Shown: positions 36,307 through 44,625 of the stretch, piece by piece | Layout of the letters: every line of letters starts with the position of its first letter | Position numbering within the stretch: position 1 is the stretch's first letter | Assembly: GCF_001597725.1 (NCBI RefSeq) | Contig: NZ_LUTR01000024.1 | Location: 1-51,358 of the forward strand | Length of the DNA stretch: 51,358 bases | Source: Neptuniibacter marinus | Lineage (GTDB): Bacteria; Pseudomonadota; Gammaproteobacteria; Pseudomonadales; Balneatricaceae | Direction: 5' to 3' | Position numbers and translations under genes: made by a program | Notes under the pieces: model-generated | Seen by the model: the letters and a program-made list of their open reading frames with translations, nothing else | Databases searched by the model: none | What the model was told of the DNA's origin: nothing

Positions 36307-36340
36307 GCCCAACAATCTAGCCGAGTGTTGGGCCTTTTTG
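36307..36340 (+). terminator. Second terminator after the porin gene
   Basis: GCCCAACA and TGTTGGGC form an eight-pair stem followed by CTTTTTGTTTT, twelve bases after the first hairpin. Confidence 0.88.
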
Positions 36341-36446
36341 TTTTCATTCTTCCGCTCATCACTTCTCTTATAAACCTTTTAGAAACCATTGCCTTGCTGA
36401 CAGCAGATAGGGACAATAGACGCTTATTCATGGAAGGCGTTCTCAG

Positions 36447-37841
36447 ATGTCATCAGTCGAACCTCAGCCGGTATCTTGGCTTCAATCCGCAAAAGTTTAT
36501 CTACACCCCCGAGCCATTACACTTCTTCTTTTAGGCTTTTCATCTGGGCTGCCCTTATTATTAGTCTTCGGCACACTATCATTTTGGTTAAGAGAAGCTG
36601 GCGTTGAACGCAGTGTAATAACTTACTTCTCATGGGTTGGGCTTGCTTACGGAATCAAATGGCTCTGGGCTCCTTTAGTCGACTGCCTGCCAATCCCACT
36701 TCTTTCACGTTTGCTCGGTCGCCGCCGTAGCTGGCTATTTTTAGCTCAAAGCATGTTACTTGCGGGACTTGTTGGCTTAGCCTTTTCTAATCCTCTAGAG
36801 CATCTGGAATTTATGGCGTTTATGGCCGTATTAGTTGCGTTTAGCTCAGCAACTCAAGATATTGTTATCGATGCTTACCGTATAGAGTCAGCTGAGGAAC
36901 GCCTTCAAGCGGCGATGGCGGCAACTTATATGGCAGGCTACAGAATCGCCATGATTGTCGCGGGCGCAGGAGCCCTCGCCATTGCAGCATGGGTTTCGCC
37001 TACACCGGACAGCTATGACCAAGACTCATGGCGGATTGCGTATCTAGCTATGGCCTCTTTGATGCTAATTGGTATTGCAACAACCTTATCGGTATCTGAG
37101 CCTCAAGCGATTTCTATTGACGAAGAGACGCTTGAACAGAGAAATAAGGTTATTCAATACAGCGAAAAATATGCCCACCTACCGAATATCCTTTCGCGGT
37201 TTATCAGCTGGGCTTATGTCGCCGTGGCCTGCCCCTTTATCGACTTTATAAAGCGTTACGGAAAACAAGCGATTATCATTTTGGCCCTGATTGGCACCTA
37301 TCGTATATCTGATGTGATTCTTGGCATTATGGCGAATGTGTTTTACGTAGATATGGGGTTCACTAAAGGGGAGATTGCACAGATCATAAAGATCTATGGT
37401 GTGGTTATGACGATTGTAGGAGCCGGTTTAGGTGGCATTTTAGTCAACCGTTTTGGTGTAATGAAAATCCTATTTACAGGGGCTTTAATGGTCTCTTTGA
37501 CTAACCTGTTATTCGCATGGTTAGCCACACTTGGTCATAACACAACCGCACTCACTATTGTGATCTCTTTGGACAACCTCAGCGGAGGCATTGCAACCGC
37601 AGCATTTATTGCTTACCTATCCAGCTTAACCAATATCCAATATTCTGCGACACAATATGCGCTTTTTAGCTCAGTCATGCTGCTGTTCCCTAAATTTTTA
37701 GGGGGATTTTCCGGTGGCTTCGTTGATGCCTATGATTATGAATGGTTTTTTATATCTGTTGCTCTTATTGGGCTACCCGTACTTTTACTGATTGTCTTAG
37801 CCGCCAAAACGATAAAACCCACAAATGTAAATGATAATTAA
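36447..37841 (+). CDS. ampG: AmpG-like muropeptide permease (MFS)
   Basis: AmpG imports GlcNAc-anhydroMurNAc peptides released from the cell wall, for recycling and beta-lactamase induction. The 464-residue protein has about 12 to 14 membrane helices. AmpG-specific features are the opening LLLGFSSGLPLLLVFGTLSFWLREAGV (in outline, about 25-55), YGIKWLWAPLVD, GRRRSWL and SSATQDIVIDAYRIE. It lies between the porin terminators and a small gene whose promoter palindrome overlaps the ampG stop codon. Confidence 0.93.
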   Translation: MSSVEPQPVSWLQSAKVYLHPRAITLLLLGFSSGLPLLLVFGTLSFWLREAGVERSVITYFSWVGLAYGIKWLWAPLVDCLPIPLLSRLLGRRRSWLFLAQSMLLAGLVGLAFSNPLEHLEFMAFMAVLVAFSSATQDIVIDAYRIESAEERLQAAMAATYMAGYRIAMIVAGAGALAIAAWVSPTPDSYDQDSWRIAYLAMASLMLIGIATTLSVSEPQAISIDEETLEQRNKVIQYSEKYAHLPNILSRFISWAYVAVACPFIDFIKRYGKQAIIILALIGTYRISDVILGIMANVFYVDMGFTKGEIAQIIKIYGVVMTIVGAGLGGILVNRFGVMKILFTGALMVSLTNLLFAWLATLGHNTTALTIVISLDNLSGGIATAAFIAYLSSLTNIQYSATQYALFSSVMLLFPKFLGGFSGGFVDAYDYEWFFISVALIGLPVLLLIVLAAKTIKPTNVNDN

Positions 37842-37855
37842 TATCATTTACATTT
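37823..37855. promoter_or_regulatory. 33-base perfect palindrome with Fur-box core over a promoter
   Basis: Fourteen-base arms AAATGTAAATGATA and TATCATTTACATTT surround ATTAA. The core TGATAAT-T-AATATCA (37832-37846) fits the 7-1-7 Fur consensus at 13 of 14 positions. The right arm contains -35 TTTACA (37847-37852), 17 bases before the -10 TATGCT (37870-37875). The ampG stop codon lies in the centre. Confidence 0.65.
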
Positions 37856-37914
37856 AAAAAATACTGTACTATGCTCAACGCTCTACTTCAGTTCACTTAA
37901 ACAAGGAGAAGAGC

Positions 37915-38136
37915 ATGACCTACGTAATTGATGCTTGGTTTGAAAGAAGTAACCCTTACCTAAGAGTGATTCATCGCTCTACCGGTATTCCTATCGTGCA
38001 TTGGCAGGGTAGCTCACTAATGAGAAAGCTAGAGAACGGTAGTATCTGTGTTGAAGACTTTGCCGAAAGCCCCTCTCAAGAATTAGTAAAGGAGCTTTTT
38101 TTATTGGATTGTCTTGAGCAAAAGGGAGAGGTTTAA
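37915..38136 (+). CDS. Small conserved protein of unknown function (73 aa)
   Basis: The sequence MTYVIDAWFERSNPYLRVIH, then RSTGIPIVHWQG, is not one I recognise. It is soluble, with no signal peptide and one or two Cys residues. AAGGAG lies seven bases before the ATG. A well-formed promoter (TTTACA, 17 bases, TATGCT) is overlapped by a Fur-like palindrome, so repression by iron-loaded Fur is likely and the protein may have an iron-starvation role. It converges with yajQ, 21 bases away. Confidence 0.72.
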   Translation: MTYVIDAWFERSNPYLRVIHRSTGIPIVHWQGSSLMRKLENGSICVEDFAESPSQELVKELFLLDCLEQKGEV

Positions 38137-38157
38137 AACACCTCCCTACTCATCCCT

Positions 38158-38640
38158 TTAGTCTCGGAAATTATTAAACTGCAAAGGAAGCTCTAAATCG
38201 GCTTCACGCAAAAATGCCATGACGGTTTGCAGGTCATCTCGTTTTTTTCCTGTTACCCGGACTTGGTCACCCTGAATTTGAGACTGAACCTTGAGTTTTG
38301 CATCTTTAATCATTTTGACAATTTTTTTAGCAAAAGGCTGATCTAAGCCTTGTTTAAGAACAACCTCTTGGCGAGCTCTCATATTGGCTTTTTCTGGATC
38401 TTTGACCTCTAGACAACGAATGTCAATTTTACGGCCAACCATCTTTGTCCGCAGAACATCTAATAATTGCTGTAATTGAAATTCTACTTCTGCATGCATA
38501 ATGACTGAGCTATCGTTTTGCTCAAAGCGAGCATCAACCCCTTTAAAATCATAGCGCATCTGTATTTCACGATTAGATTGATCAACAGCATTGGAAACTT
38601 CGTGCATATCCAATTCAGAAACGATATCAAACGATGGCAT
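38158..38640 (-). CDS. yajQ: YajQ-family nucleotide-binding protein
   Basis: The 160-residue protein has the full family sequence: MPSFDIVSELDMHEVSNAVD, then IQMRYDFKGVDARFE, IDIRCLEVKDPEKA, KLKVQSQIQGDQVRVTGKKRDDLQ and the ending LPLQFNNFRD. It has two ferredoxin-like domains. Relatives bind cyclic di-GMP in Xanthomonas, and E. coli YajQ binds nucleotides or RNA; the physiological role varies. It is monocistronic. Confidence 0.95.
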   Translation of the reverse strand: MPSFDIVSELDMHEVSNAVDQSNREIQMRYDFKGVDARFEQNDSSVIMHAEVEFQLQQLLDVLRTKMVGRKIDIRCLEVKDPEKANMRARQEVVLKQGLDQPFAKKIVKMIKDAKLKVQSQIQGDQVRVTGKKRDDLQTVMAFLREADLELPLQFNNFRD

Positions 38641-38788
38641 CTATTAACTCCTCAATTTTTTCAAATTCTAGCTGACCTGTATTGGCTTTTCACGTCACGA
38701 TAATCATAAAATCTACAAACAGGTTAGAATAGACAATAATGATATGGAATTTTGCTCTAATTCCACAGCCTACTTTGATGGAGATATA

Positions 38789-39679
38789 ATGAAACAACCA
38801 TGGTATATCCTAGGTGCAGGGGCTATTGGATCATTATGGGCCTGTCATCTTACCGATCTAGGCTTACCTGTTAGCTTGATTCTGCGCAATCAAGCTAAAG
38901 TTGATCTGTTTCAGAAACAAAATTCAATTTTACTCGCAGGTCAGTGTTATCCAATGACTGCAGAGCTTGCTAGCGCTCCTAAAACAATTAAGCAGCTTAT
39001 CATTACGACTAAATCAATCGATACAGAAAATGCCTTTAATAGCATTAAAAACCGTTTAGACCCTCACGCTAAAATCATCGTTTTACAAAATGGCATGGGC
39101 AGCCAACAGTGGATCCAGTCACAATGCCCCCATGCAGAGGTTGCTTGGGCTTCGACAACCGATGGCGCTTGGCTCAAAGCCCCCTTTAATTTGCAGCATG
39201 CTGGTAGAGGAGTAACACAGATAGGCGCTCCCGACCAAACATATACCTGGATCGATGACCTAATAAAGGGCGGTTTCCTCAATGTAGTGCAAGATAAGAA
39301 TATTTCATTAACCTTATGGAGAAAACTCGCCATCAATTGCGCGATTAATCCTCTGACCGCTATCTTTGATTGTAAGAATGGTGAATTAATTAATAACCCT
39401 AACTACCTTTCAACCATGGCGGCAATCTGTCGAGAAGTGGAACTCGTTGCACACGCATTTGATATTGACCTTTTTGATGGCCCACTAATCGAGCAAGCCT
39501 GTCATGTAGCAGAAATTACTGCTGAAAATTACTCATCGATGCTACAAGACGTGCGCCAGGGCCGCCAGACAGAGATTGATAGCATAACGGGCTACCTTTG
39601 CCGTCAGGCGAAAGTGCAAAATATCCCTGTCCCCATCAATTTGGCATACCTTAAAAAGATTCAGAAAGTTCACCGATAG
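38789..39679 (+). CDS. panE: 2-dehydropantoate 2-reductase
   Basis: The enzyme reduces ketopantoate to pantoate with NADPH in pantothenate/CoA synthesis. The start at 38789 (GGAGA upstream) gives 296 residues beginning MKQPWYILGAGAIGSLWA, the Rossmann GxGxxG. TTKSIDTENAF, LQNGMGSQ, the catalytic Lys in LWRKLAINCAINPLTAI and SSMLQDVRQGRQTEIDSITGY in outline are all standard. The remaining pan genes are not in the window. Confidence 0.93.
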   Translation: MKQPWYILGAGAIGSLWACHLTDLGLPVSLILRNQAKVDLFQKQNSILLAGQCYPMTAELASAPKTIKQLIITTKSIDTENAFNSIKNRLDPHAKIIVLQNGMGSQQWIQSQCPHAEVAWASTTDGAWLKAPFNLQHAGRGVTQIGAPDQTYTWIDDLIKGGFLNVVQDKNISLTLWRKLAINCAINPLTAIFDCKNGELINNPNYLSTMAAICREVELVAHAFDIDLFDGPLIEQACHVAEITAENYSSMLQDVRQGRQTEIDSITGYLCRQAKVQNIPVPINLAYLKKIQKVHR

Positions 39680-39823
39680 TAAAATTTCACCTCAAAAAGA
39701 TAAAGTAGCTAAATCGCGGACAAGTTTGTAAAAATGAACCTAACATCGCTTTCTTGTTATTATGATGGAACCCTTTACCCTAAAAACAATCCAATTAAAG
39801 TATTCACTAATATAAGGCCCCTC

Positions 39824-40399
39824 ATGTCTAATAGATTGACACGTATCTACACGCGTACAGGTGATCAAGGAACTACTGCCCTAGCCAATGGCAAACGCAT
39901 TAGTAAAACAGCCCCACGCATTGAAGTATTAGGTACGGTAGATGAGCTCAATAGCTGTATAGGGCTGATTATTTCAGGCCTAGACCCAGACGATCCTTTA
40001 CACTCTACTCTAACATTGATTCAACACCAGTTATTTGATTTAGGCGGTGAGATCGCAGTGGCTGATCAAAGCTATACAGTTATTGATCAAACAGAGATAG
40101 AATACTTAGAGCATCAGATAGATAAACTTAATGCTGAACTTCCTCCCCTTAAAGAATTTATTCTTCCGGGTGGTTCAGCTTCAGCTTGTTATACTCATTT
40201 AGCCCGTAGTATCTGCCGACGGGCTGAAAGACAAATTACAGCACTATTATTGGATGACGAAGAACAGGTTAATTCAGATGCAGTGGCTTACCTAAACCGT
40301 TTATCCGATCTACTTTTTGTGGCAAGTAGAACAGTTGCGCTGAGGCAGGGCGGCAAAGAAATCCTCTGGCAACCCAGAGATCAACGTAACCGCCTTTAA
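39824..40399 (+). CDS. Cob(I)alamin adenosyltransferase, PduO type
   Basis: The enzyme transfers adenosyl from ATP to corrinoid cobalt. The start at 39824 gives 191 residues: IYTRTGDQGTTALANGKRISK (ATP-binding N-terminus, in outline), VDELNSCIG, LPGGSASACYTHLARSICRRAERQ and VAYLNRLSDLLFVASR, all hallmark PduO/ATR motifs. The longer frame from 39734 adds 30 unlikely residues. It is near, but not in, the cobUTC operon at 42357-44555, so it fits corrinoid assembly. No B12 riboswitch is seen upstream. Confidence 0.92.
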   Translation: MSNRLTRIYTRTGDQGTTALANGKRISKTAPRIEVLGTVDELNSCIGLIISGLDPDDPLHSTLTLIQHQLFDLGGEIAVADQSYTVIDQTEIEYLEHQIDKLNAELPPLKEFILPGGSASACYTHLARSICRRAERQITALLLDDEEQVNSDAVAYLNRLSDLLFVASRTVALRQGGKEILWQPRDQRNRL

Positions 40400-40411
40400 A
40401 AGGAGTACTTT

Positions 40412-40702
40412 ATGAAAGCAATATATGGTCTTGGTCTACTATTTTTAGCCTCATTCACTTGGGCTGATTGCTCCACCGAGCAAACCTTGTGTGAAACACA
40501 ATGTGCCGTTGTACATTTCACAGATGAGGCAGCCGAGCTAGGCTGTAAATCCAAGTGTGTCGCCAAACGCGCGCTCTGCTCAACGGAATCTGGTGCAAAA
40601 ACAGCCGTTGACGCTGGAGGCGAGGTAATCGATTCAGGTGTTGAGGTGAGTAAAGATGCTTGGCAAGATACTAAGTCTTTCGTTAAAGGTTTGACTGAAT
40701 AG
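40412..40702 (+). CDS. Small secreted Cys-rich protein (twin CX3C)
   Basis: The 96-residue protein has a signal peptide (about 1-18, ending TWA) and six cysteines in a mirror-symmetric pattern: C-x6-C-x3-C-x13-C-x3-C-x6-C (residues about 20-57). Such twin CX3C spacing fits a disulfide-clamped helical hairpin. The tail (about 60-96) is an amphipathic helix rich in Asp, Val and Lys. AAAGGAG lies upstream of the ATG, and the start is 12 bases after the adenosyltransferase stop, so the two may be co-transcribed. Function unknown. Confidence 0.75.
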   Translation: MKAIYGLGLLFLASFTWADCSTEQTLCETQCAVVHFTDEAAELGCKSKCVAKRALCSTESGAKTAVDAGGEVIDSGVEVSKDAWQDTKSFVKGLTE

Positions 40703-40742
40703 TTACCTGAGTAGTTACCTGAGTAAGATTCAATTCAGCCCC

Positions 40743-41069
40743 CTAACGCTTAGCTTTACTATCAGCGTACATTAACGCTAAGCGTGTTTGGGTGGCGAAG
40801 CGATTGAAAATATTAAAATCATTGTCCGATACTGGGCCGTTACCTTTCAAACGATCGGCGTACAACATACCAATTACCCGCTTACCCATGACTAATGGAA
40901 TCAGTACAAATCCTTGGCATTCAGTTTGGGAGACAAAGTCTTGAGGTAAACGGTCGCTCCAACCCTCGTCCTCAAGATCATTCACTAAAAGTGTAACCTG
41001 CTTTTCCATCACTCTAAAAAATAGATCACCACCTTTACTAGAGCGATCACGCTCAAAATAACGCTGCAA
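40743..41069 (-). pseudogene. Detached C-terminal GAF part of the frameshifted HDOD-GAF gene
   Basis: This 108-codon frame has no ATG; its first possible start is TTG, with no ribosome site. It encodes the rest of a GAF domain (FFRVMEKQVTLLV, QGFVLIPLVMGKRVIGMLYADR, FNRFATQTRLAL) whose beginning is at the end of the frame at 41075-42340. One extra A in the six-A run at 41078-41083 (minus strand) would fuse them as ...EGKK-IEA-LQRYFERD. It is either a true disruption or a sequencing error in a homopolymer. Confidence 0.8.
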
Positions 41070-41074
41070 GGCTT

Positions 41075-42283
41075 CTATTTTTTACCTTCAATCATCTTAA
41101 CAGCAAGATGGTCTTTCTTTTTATTAAGCAGACAAAGTAAGCTTCGATCAAAATCACTACACTGATGAATCGCCTCTACAACCAATTTAAATATATCGTG
41201 TATAGTTCCTTCAGAACCGATTAATTCAGTCAGCTGATTGAGATACTCTAACTGCCCCTGACTACATACAACCGGTGTATCAGAGCTTTGTATATTATCA
41301 CTAAGTTCAGATTCACCTTGCTCAGCTTCATCATGGGCTAAAAAAGCTAATTTACGCACCATCTCATCTTTAACAGCATTACCTGACTCAACATATTCCG
41401 GAATCAATAACTGAGCTTTGAGACCATAAGAGCGACTCACCTTAGAGACCTGCCGGAAACATTGTATGGCGACCTCTCCTACATCATCAAAGGATATGCC
41501 TGAAACACCCGATACTGCATCGATCAATTGATCATAAGATAGTTCATCACGTATATCGTGCCCATAAATCTGTTGAACTAAACCATTACAAAGAAACGGT
41601 AGACTAGTCAGTAAGTTACTATGCTCATCAAGTTTATTCATATCCACTTCAGACATGGTCTGAAGTACCTGTTTAGGGTACCCCCAGCCTGCAGCCATTT
41701 CTCGGCCTAATGCGTTAAAACTAATGCCTAACACCTCGGTCTGGATAAGTGGCCAGCTTTTATTACTGGTTTTTTTCAAGCTAAGTAGCTTTCGATATTC
41801 ATCTGGTAAAGTACAAGCAACAACGATCTCACCCAAACCAAATAATAATGCTGCAAGATAAGCTTCTTCAGGATCTATACTTTTTTTACTTTTCAGAGCC
41901 AGTTCTTTCGCCATGTTTGCGCTAAGGAACTGCTTCATCATCATCCCAGGCACATCAAGGTCTGGATGCTCATCATGAAAGCTCTCTATCAGCTTAAGCG
42001 TTAAACTGATGCTCTTAATCTGGTTGAACCCCATCAGCACAACGGCACGGGATATAACACTTACATTCCCTTGTCCCCGTTTATATGCCGATGAATTAGC
42101 AAGTTTCAATAAACGAGCAGACAAGCCCGTATCTTTCATGATTGCCATAGCCAGCGCCATAGCATCGCCCTCATCCGAGGAACTAATTTGTTGAATACGA
42201 TTAATCGTTGCGCTAAACACAGGGAGGTCGCCTAAGCGATCAAGGCTATGATGAATATTCTTAAGCGTTTCTGTGTACTTCAT
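41075..42283 (-). CDS. HDOD-domain protein, 5' part of a split HDOD-GAF gene
   Basis: The N-terminal HDOD domain (about residues 10-215, counted from the start at 42283) contains LPVFSATINRIQQISSS, DTGLSARLLKLANSSAY and LFGLGEIVVACTLP. A GAF domain starts near residue 325 (TIHDIFKLVVEAIHQCSDFDRSLLCLL) but is cut after MIEGKK by a stop created by a one-base shift. HDOD-GAF proteins act in cyclic-di-GMP-linked and stress signalling. A GTG at 42340 would add 19 residues. The ATG at 42283 has the weak ribosome site GGGA. It lies downstream of the cobC gene on the same strand. Confidence 0.8.
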   Translation of the reverse strand: MKYTETLKNIHHSLDRLGDLPVFSATINRIQQISSSDEGDAMALAMAIMKDTGLSARLLKLANSSAYKRGQGNVSVISRAVVLMGFNQIKSISLTLKLIESFHDEHPDLDVPGMMMKQFLSANMAKELALKSKKSIDPEEAYLAALLFGLGEIVVACTLPDEYRKLLSLKKTSNKSWPLIQTEVLGISFNALGREMAAGWGYPKQVLQTMSEVDMNKLDEHSNLLTSLPFLCNGLVQQIYGHDIRDELSYDQLIDAVSGVSGISFDDVGEVAIQCFRQVSKVSRSYGLKAQLLIPEYVESGNAVKDEMVRKLAFLAHDEAEQGESELSDNIQSSDTPVVCSQGQLEYLNQLTELIGSEGTIHDIFKLVVEAIHQCSDFDRSLLCLLNKKKDHLAVKMIEGKK

Positions 42284-42356
42284 AATTTCCCGTTTTAAGC
42301 CAATGTCCTTAATAGAGTAAGGCTCACTATGTGTTAGCACTCAACTCATGGAAAGA

Positions 42357-42965
42357 CTAAATAGGAGACTTCACATTACTGCTAATTAATTGTGGCCAAC
42401 TGTGTTCCAAGTCGGCATCAAACCTTAACTGAGTAAAGTAAGCATAGTCTACTTTTATTCTTCCCCAATACTGGGGCTTAATATCAAGTAAATCAGCTAC
42501 CATTGCTCTAATTACTCCACCATGGGTAACGATAAGTATTCGCTTCTCATCTCTCGCTAAAAGCTGTGTCTTCGCAGCCCGAACTCGGCTGGAGAAATCA
42601 GCAACAAGCTCACCTGACGGGGGCGGATTAGCTTCGGGATCTAACCAAAAATTATCAGCCAAATGGGACTGTTGAGCATAAACAGCTTCAAACCGCTGCC
42701 CATCCCACTCACCAAAATTGTACTCTTGTAGCTGATCAAGTATCAAAAGGTTAAGACCTAATCGCTGGGAAACCGTTTCTGCTATATAACGGCAGCGCTG
42801 AAGCGGTGAACTCACCACCAAATCCCAGCCAGGATTATGCTCGATAGCAGTTAAACTATCACGCATACCCTGTTCTGAAAGTTCAGAATCAGTATGTCCT
42901 AAATACACACCCTTCAATTCAGGTTCGCCATGTCGCAATAGGTCAAACTGCGTGGATTTCAGCAA
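42357..42965 (-). CDS. cobC: CobC-like alpha-ribazole phosphatase (histidine phosphatase family)
   Basis: The protein has the phosphoglycerate-mutase-type catalytic motif LLRHGEPE near the N-terminus, SSPLQRCRYIAETV and LIVTHGGVIRAMVADLL with the second catalytic His. CobC dephosphorylates alpha-ribazole 5'-phosphate in the lower-ligand branch of B12 assembly. A TTG at 42965, preceded by GGCGGAG with nine-base spacing and lying after the cobT stop, gives the family's usual length of about 202 residues. The open frame continues upstream to 43025, overlapping cobT. Position after cobU-cobT supports the cobalamin role. Confidence 0.82.
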   Translation of the reverse strand: MLKSTQFDLLRHGEPELKGVYLGHTDSELSEQGMRDSLTAIEHNPGWDLVVSSPLQRCRYIAETVSQRLGLNLLILDQLQEYNFGEWDGQRFEAVYAQQSHLADNFWLDPEANPPPSGELVADFSSRVRAAKTQLLARDEKRILIVTHGGVIRAMVADLLDIKPQYWGRIKVDYAYFTQLRFDADLEHSWPQLISSNVKSPI

Positions 42966-42984
42966 AACAATTTTCTCCGCCAAC

Positions 42985-44031
42985 TTATTGGCTGACACCC
43001 GCATCAGCAAACGTGGCCATATCACGATGCAGCGCGCATGCGGTTCTCATGATATTAACGGCGACAGCCGCACCACTGCCCTCCCCTAAACGCATACCTA
43101 AATCAAGCAGAGGCTGAATATCTAAAGAGTCTAAAATACCTTGATGGAACGCTTCTGGCGAACAATGGCCAAAGACCATCCAATCTTTACTATTCGGGTT
43201 AATCTGAATCGCAATATAAGCCGCAACCGTACTAATAAAGCCATCCACCACTATAGTGATACCTAGATTAGCCGCCTTTAAATACGCTCCCACCATCGCT
43301 GCAATTTCAAACCCTCCTAGGCATTTTAGAATATCCATTGGTGAGGAAAATTGCGTTCGATGTAAAACCAATGCTTGATCAATCACTTTGGCTTTATGCT
43401 GAACCCCTTGCGAACTTATACCTGTCCCTGAGCCTGCAACATCGGCCCCACTCAAATCAAGAAAAGCAGCCATAAGCGCTGAAGCTGATGTGGTATTAGC
43501 AATCCCCATCTCGCCCGCAACAAATAACTCAACCCCTCGGCGCCCTGCTCTAATTACCGCGTCCGCTCCAACATTAAGAGCGGCTTCTAATTGAGGTACA
43601 CTCATCGCCGCTGTCTCAGTAAAGTCAGAGGAGCTAGCGGCTATAACTTTACTAATCACATCAGGGTGTTCAACAGGTGTAACCGTACCAAGATTAATAA
43701 CCTCAAAATCAGCGTTTAACTGTTGGGCTAAAACAGAAATTGCAGCCCCTCCTGATGCAAAATTAAGAATCATTTGGGTCGTAACTTCTTGAGGAAACGC
43801 GGACACTTTCTGTTTCGCTACACCATGATCCGCTGCAAAAATAGAGATGGCTACACGATCACATGAGGGACATTCAACCGCTTGCAATCCTGCTAAACGA
43901 ACCGCTATATCCTCCAATAAACCTAACGAACCTGGTGGCTTAGTTAATTGTGACTGCCGTTCAGTTGCTAGCGCCTTATAATGGAGATCAACGGGCTGAA
44001 CACTAATCGCTAACCAATCTTTTAAATTCAC
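42985..44031 (-). CDS. cobT: Nicotinate-nucleotide:dimethylbenzimidazole phosphoribosyltransferase
   Basis: CobT makes alpha-ribazole phosphate from DMB and nicotinate mononucleotide. The 348-residue protein has KPPGSLGLLEDIAVRLAG, the FAADHGVAKQKVSAFPQEVTTQM region, the EMGIANTTSASA loop, and the catalytic Glu in LGEGSGAAVAVNIMRTA. The ATG overlaps the cobU stop by four bases, which implies translational coupling. The order is cobU-cobT-cobC; cobS is missing from the cluster. Confidence 0.95.
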   Translation of the reverse strand: MNLKDWLAISVQPVDLHYKALATERQSQLTKPPGSLGLLEDIAVRLAGLQAVECPSCDRVAISIFAADHGVAKQKVSAFPQEVTTQMILNFASGGAAISVLAQQLNADFEVINLGTVTPVEHPDVISKVIAASSSDFTETAAMSVPQLEAALNVGADAVIRAGRRGVELFVAGEMGIANTTSASALMAAFLDLSGADVAGSGTGISSQGVQHKAKVIDQALVLHRTQFSSPMDILKCLGGFEIAAMVGAYLKAANLGITIVVDGFISTVAAYIAIQINPNSKDWMVFGHCSPEAFHQGILDSLDIQPLLDLGMRLGEGSGAAVAVNIMRTACALHRDMATFADAGVSQ

Positions 44032-44555
44032 AAACCCACCTGTTTTTCTGTTTTAACATCTAAAGGAATACCTGCAACACTCAAGGTAACGCGCTCCGCA
44101 ATTTTGGCCAGTTCTTGATGTAAACGTCCAGTATTATCTTGGAATTGACGGCTTAGCTCACCCATAGGCACTATCCCCCATCCCACCTCATTGGAAACTA
44201 AGATCAAATCACCTTTAAAAGCCGTAACCACCGCTATCATATCTTGCATTCCTTGCTGCATGACTGATAAATCTTTTAGCAATAAATTGGTAAGCCAAAG
44301 CGTAAGACAATCAACCAAAACAGTCTCACCGGAGCCGCTTAATTCAGAAAGCGCTTGGGGTAAATCAATAGGTACTTCTTTAACCCTCCATTCCGCTGGA
44401 CGATCTGAGCGGTGAAGCGCGATTCGCTGCTGCATTTCCGCATCACCCGCATCGGCTGTAGCAATATAAATAACAGGTTTATTAATCGCTGTAGCTCGCT
44501 CTTGTGCCAAACGACTCTTACCAGAACGAGCTCCCCCTAAAATCAATTGCCGCAC
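44028..44555 (-). CDS. cobU: Adenosylcobinamide kinase / guanylyltransferase
   Basis: CobU phosphorylates adenosylcobinamide and attaches GMP. It has the P-loop GGARSGKS directly at the N-terminus, YIATADAGDAEMQQRI, the HRSDRPAEW segment with the guanylylated His, VDCLTLWLTNLL and SNEVGWGIVPMG. The GTG at 44555, preceded by GGGAGG, gives 175 residues, matching the family. The frame extends to a TTG at 44567, but that codon overlaps the ribosome site. It is first in the operon with cobT and cobC. Confidence 0.93.
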   Translation of the reverse strand: MRQLILGGARSGKSRLAQERATAINKPVIYIATADAGDAEMQQRIALHRSDRPAEWRVKEVPIDLPQALSELSGSGETVLVDCLTLWLTNLLLKDLSVMQQGMQDMIAVVTAFKGDLILVSNEVGWGIVPMGELSRQFQDNTGRLHQELAKIAERVTLSVAGIPLDVKTEKQVGL

Positions 44556-44625
44556 ACAACCTCCCAACAGACTATATTAACTATACTAAACCGCTACTCT
44601 AACCTGTTTATAGGATAGATATTTA

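Noticed and set aside
39680-39823. Cobalamin riboswitch before the adenosyltransferase
   Set aside because: The gap is about 140 bases and shows no B12-box-like conserved core.
40743-41069. An independent 108-residue GAF protein starting at TTG
   Set aside because: No ribosome site, no ATG, and the domain begins in the preceding frame; a single extra A joins the two parts seamlessly.
41075-41090. Programmed -1 frameshifting to make the full HDOD-GAF protein
   Set aside because: The heptamer T-AAA-AAA is a poor slippery site because the first base mismatches after a -1 slip, and no downstream stimulatory hairpin was evident. It was left as a minor alternative in the finding.
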